Positions 63,101 to 64,000 of a stretch of DNA of 64,000 nucleotides are shown piece by piece (the first letter of the stretch is position 1; each line of letters opens with the position of its first letter). Source of the DNA: an uncultured Coriobacteriaceae bacterium (GTDB taxonomy: Bacteria > Actinomycetota > Coriobacteriia > Coriobacteriales > Atopobiaceae); the NCBI GenBank assembly GCA_902793195.1, contig CADBCS010000006.1, forward strand, positions 21,190-85,189. Direction: 5' to 3'. Position numbers and translations under genes: made by a program. Under the pieces are notes generated by a model. It was not told where the DNA came from. It worked only from the letters and a program-made list of their open reading frames with translations, and made no database searches.

Positions 63101-64000
63101 CCATCGCCTTGTGGGGGAGCTCAGGCAAAGTAGTCAGCGAGATGCGCTCACCGGCATATTGAACCGTCGCGGCATCGACCTTGCCATCGATAAGCTGCTG
63201 ACGGACCGACCCGGCGAGCGCTACGTGCTGGCGTTGCTGGATATAGACAACTTTAAGACCGTCAATGACGTCCATGGGCACGACGTGGGTGACGAGGCGC
63301 TGCGTTCGCTGGCGCACGCAATACTGGAATCGTTCCCGTCCGATGCCGTTGTGGGGCGCAACGGTGGCGATGAGTTTCTTGTCATGCTGTATGGCTATGG
63401 AGTGGATGAGGTCGGGCGGATGATAGAGGATCTTCTTGCCCGTGACCTTTCGTGCACGCTCAACGGCATGCGCTACCACCTGTCCATGTCGGCTGGCTAT
63501 GCTTCCTATCCCGACCAGGCAAACGATCTTGTGGGTATCTACAGAAAGGCGGACCGGGCGCTCTATGCCGTAAAGCTCGAGGGGAAATCGGGGTGCAGGG
63601 CATACTCGGCCGACATGGAGGGCCAGTATCGCATGCAACTGGGCTTTACGCCGCGCGACATAGCGGCAAGCGTTCCAGGAGCGATTGTCGTAAGCCACTA
63701 TTCCGACGACTGGGAGACCCTGTTTGCCAACGAAGAGGCTCTGCGTCTTTTTGAGTGCGATGATTTTGCCGATTACATGAGGCTCTCGGGAGGCACATTT
63801 GTCAATGTCATGCATCCCGATGACATACGGCGCGTGCACAAGGAGCTCGATGCGCAAATAGGACCAGAGGGCACCGAAGACAAGTCCTTTACAACCTACC
63901 GCATCGTTACCAAGAACAAGGAAGTGCGCAACGTGCTTGGCAGCGGACGCCTTGTTGACGTGGAGGGCTTGGGACGCGTGTACTACGAGCTCATTGTGAA
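60198..64000 (+). CDS. Large c-di-GMP protein: PAS-GGDEF(degenerate)-EAL-PAS-GAF-GGDEF-PAS (3' end outside window)
   Basis: 1267 residues visible from ATG 60198, chosen over ATG 60156 because CCGGAGGA lies 5 bp before it. Domain order: PAS (about 20-125); GGDEF-type (about 135-290) whose active motif reads FDGDHFY instead of GGDEF, so catalytically dead; EAL (about 300-545) with intact EALARW, NFSVSD, LTES, DDFGSGYSSL, VKLD and LAEGVET, so an active c-di-GMP phosphodiesterase is expected; a PAS-like region; GAF (about 825-970); GGDEF (about 975-1145) with DALTGILNRRG and NGGDEFLV intact, a diguanylate cyclase; then another PAS running out of the window. Both synthesis and breakdown in one soluble protein imply switching by ligands. 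No membrane helix is visible. Confidence 0.9.
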   Translation, partial: MENSSSDVVVGRYSLNLEMAPGGAMLFYADGEMEIVYMNRHAAALLECDSVQEAMECYAGGFRAIVYEEDLTIVEEFMHQLSRIPDEASYAYLRVRTAHGRIANVAVHGKHVSQEGGRAICNAFIVELMRNRTVDWLTGLPTMDHFYQLAEAQSHAYAQQGMRPVAVAFNLTGFKNYNDRYGRLKGDELLRLFAQLLRDAFGRNACAHFDGDHFYAIGEAETVEDVVLGLLANYERESLDAKPPVRVGLYACESDEDISAVGFDRAKTACDRERGVWRTHVAWYTNEMSQGERIRIHVLESLDTAIAKGWIRPYYQAIARTATNDICGEEALARWIDPQYGFLSPAEFIPVLEKADISYKLDLHMVDCVLDDLCTKQDRGIPVVPVSVNFSVSDLVRIDMAAEISRRADERGIDHKLLVVELTESAASSSPELFKEQVRSLHKAGFNVWMDDFGSGYSSLNTLQEFDFDLVKLDMEFVHGLEGEYGQRAQAVVSSVLQGMSKMGLDTLAEGVETNGQAQFLRGAGCNMLQGYLLCRPSSLEDILKTTAETPRERYEESAYWDSVGRANLVDLCEVTISGIVDTTSLAERPMGVVELRENEWRVLRANDAYRVFLHGKGIVFDDGKRMLATAINEDQLDPEFPEAAMRSIDSGAWERIAGSLERGTGYQFYVRHIASSTYAEAFAVSSVPTLLGNALGGFGDVPVAYSVCRAVFDDARERVVDVVYAYANQMYLDLVGAKERDLVGNSFLDRVENGEKARERWLPYCYRAIMSGETVHDVVYSPEIDHWLSLSIAPCSIEDYYVFAFTMADTEQSEREKLTVSLDTADLIIDIADTFSGEASYDVAMSRLLAALSRIAHAQRVSLIERGANALGVAFEWCDESVEPLIDVMQGMGPLIVPDVYNSEGIDKGVLDQLAARGITRMMVVPVKSDGVSLGYLVVDNYELDDDLDVVRLMGSVASFVAARMVNHRLVGELRQSSQRDALTGILNRRGIDLAIDKLLTDRPGERYVLALLDIDNFKTVNDVHGHDVGDEALRSLAHAILESFPSDAVVGRNGGDEFLVMLYGYGVDEVGRMIEDLLARDLSCTLNGMRYHLSMSAGYASYPDQANDLVGIYRKADRALYAVKLEGKSGCRAYSADMEGQYRMQLGFTPRDIAASVPGAIVVSHYSDDWETLFANEEALRLFECDDFADYMRLSGGTFVNVMHPDDIRRVHKELDAQIGPEGTEDKSFTTYRIVTKNKEVRNVLGSGRLVDVEGLGRVYYELIV

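Overview
The window is high-GC, gene-dense DNA that reads as an anaerobic actinobacterium of the class Coriobacteriia, most like Olsenella/Atopobiaceae or Collinsella. This is an inference from protein style: a TGA/TAG/TAA genetic code, paired LytR-CpsA-Psr proteins, a GlgB with a Lys/Ala tail, abundant 4Fe-4S and 2-hydroxyacyl-CoA-dehydratase-like proteins, and a very large GGDEF/EAL protein. No rRNA or complete tRNA gene was seen, so the taxon cannot be fixed from this sequence alone.

Positions 1-16440 are mostly core genome. They hold a membrane glycosyltransferase end, a frameshifted PAP2 phosphatase, a secreted protein, a lipoprotein tyrosine phosphatase, the 4.5S SRP RNA gene with its own promoter, DedA, a sodium:solute symporter, then dnaX-ybaB-recR, nth, glgB and groES-groEL. 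A 0.65 kb array of nested hairpin repeats follows groEL.

Positions 16444-25814 form a redox region. A seven-gene minus-strand operon (23805 to 16444) encodes two double-cubane/2-hydroxyacyl-CoA-dehydratase-like proteins, a NapH-like ferredoxin membrane protein, the ATP-dependent activase, a TauE/UreH-like membrane protein and a response regulator/kinase pair. The first-transcribed dehydratase-like protein has lost the cysteines that its sister keeps. A membrane-anchored four-cysteine protein diverges from the operon, and a poly-ferredoxin follows. Next come ychF, a small apparent insertion carrying a DUF3800 gene flanked by copies of the ychF 3' end, two LCP ligases and guaA.

Positions 32845-60197, downstream of guaA, are accessory. 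A 14-bp near-copy of the guaA 3' end at 41571 marks a likely att pair around an 8.7-kb segment. That segment holds a 207-bp element with 22-bp inverted ends, a PDDEXK nuclease, a LysR-aldo/keto reductase-flavoprotein-esterase group, a trmO remnant and a DinJ/YafQ toxin-antitoxin pair. Beyond it lie two Nif11-like RiPP precursors divergent from a QueC-like PP-loop enzyme, a decayed coiled-coil gene, and a nine-gene minus-strand defence-type operon (57293 to 43855). The operon runs: ribbon-helix-helix protein, HARE/HrgA-like protein, PLD-SNF2 helicase, DUF4391, DUF1016 nuclease, type III Mod, type III Res, TcmP and its three-Cys radical-SAM-like partner. A metal-dependent hydrolase and a Phd/RelE-type pair follow. 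The window ends inside a PAS-GGDEF-EAL-GAF-GGDEF protein.

The best candidates for something undescribed are (a) the RiPP precursors paired with a QueC-like enzyme, (b) the double-cubane operon in which one subunit lacks cluster ligands, and (c) the fused type III restriction/PLD-helicase/TcmP operon.
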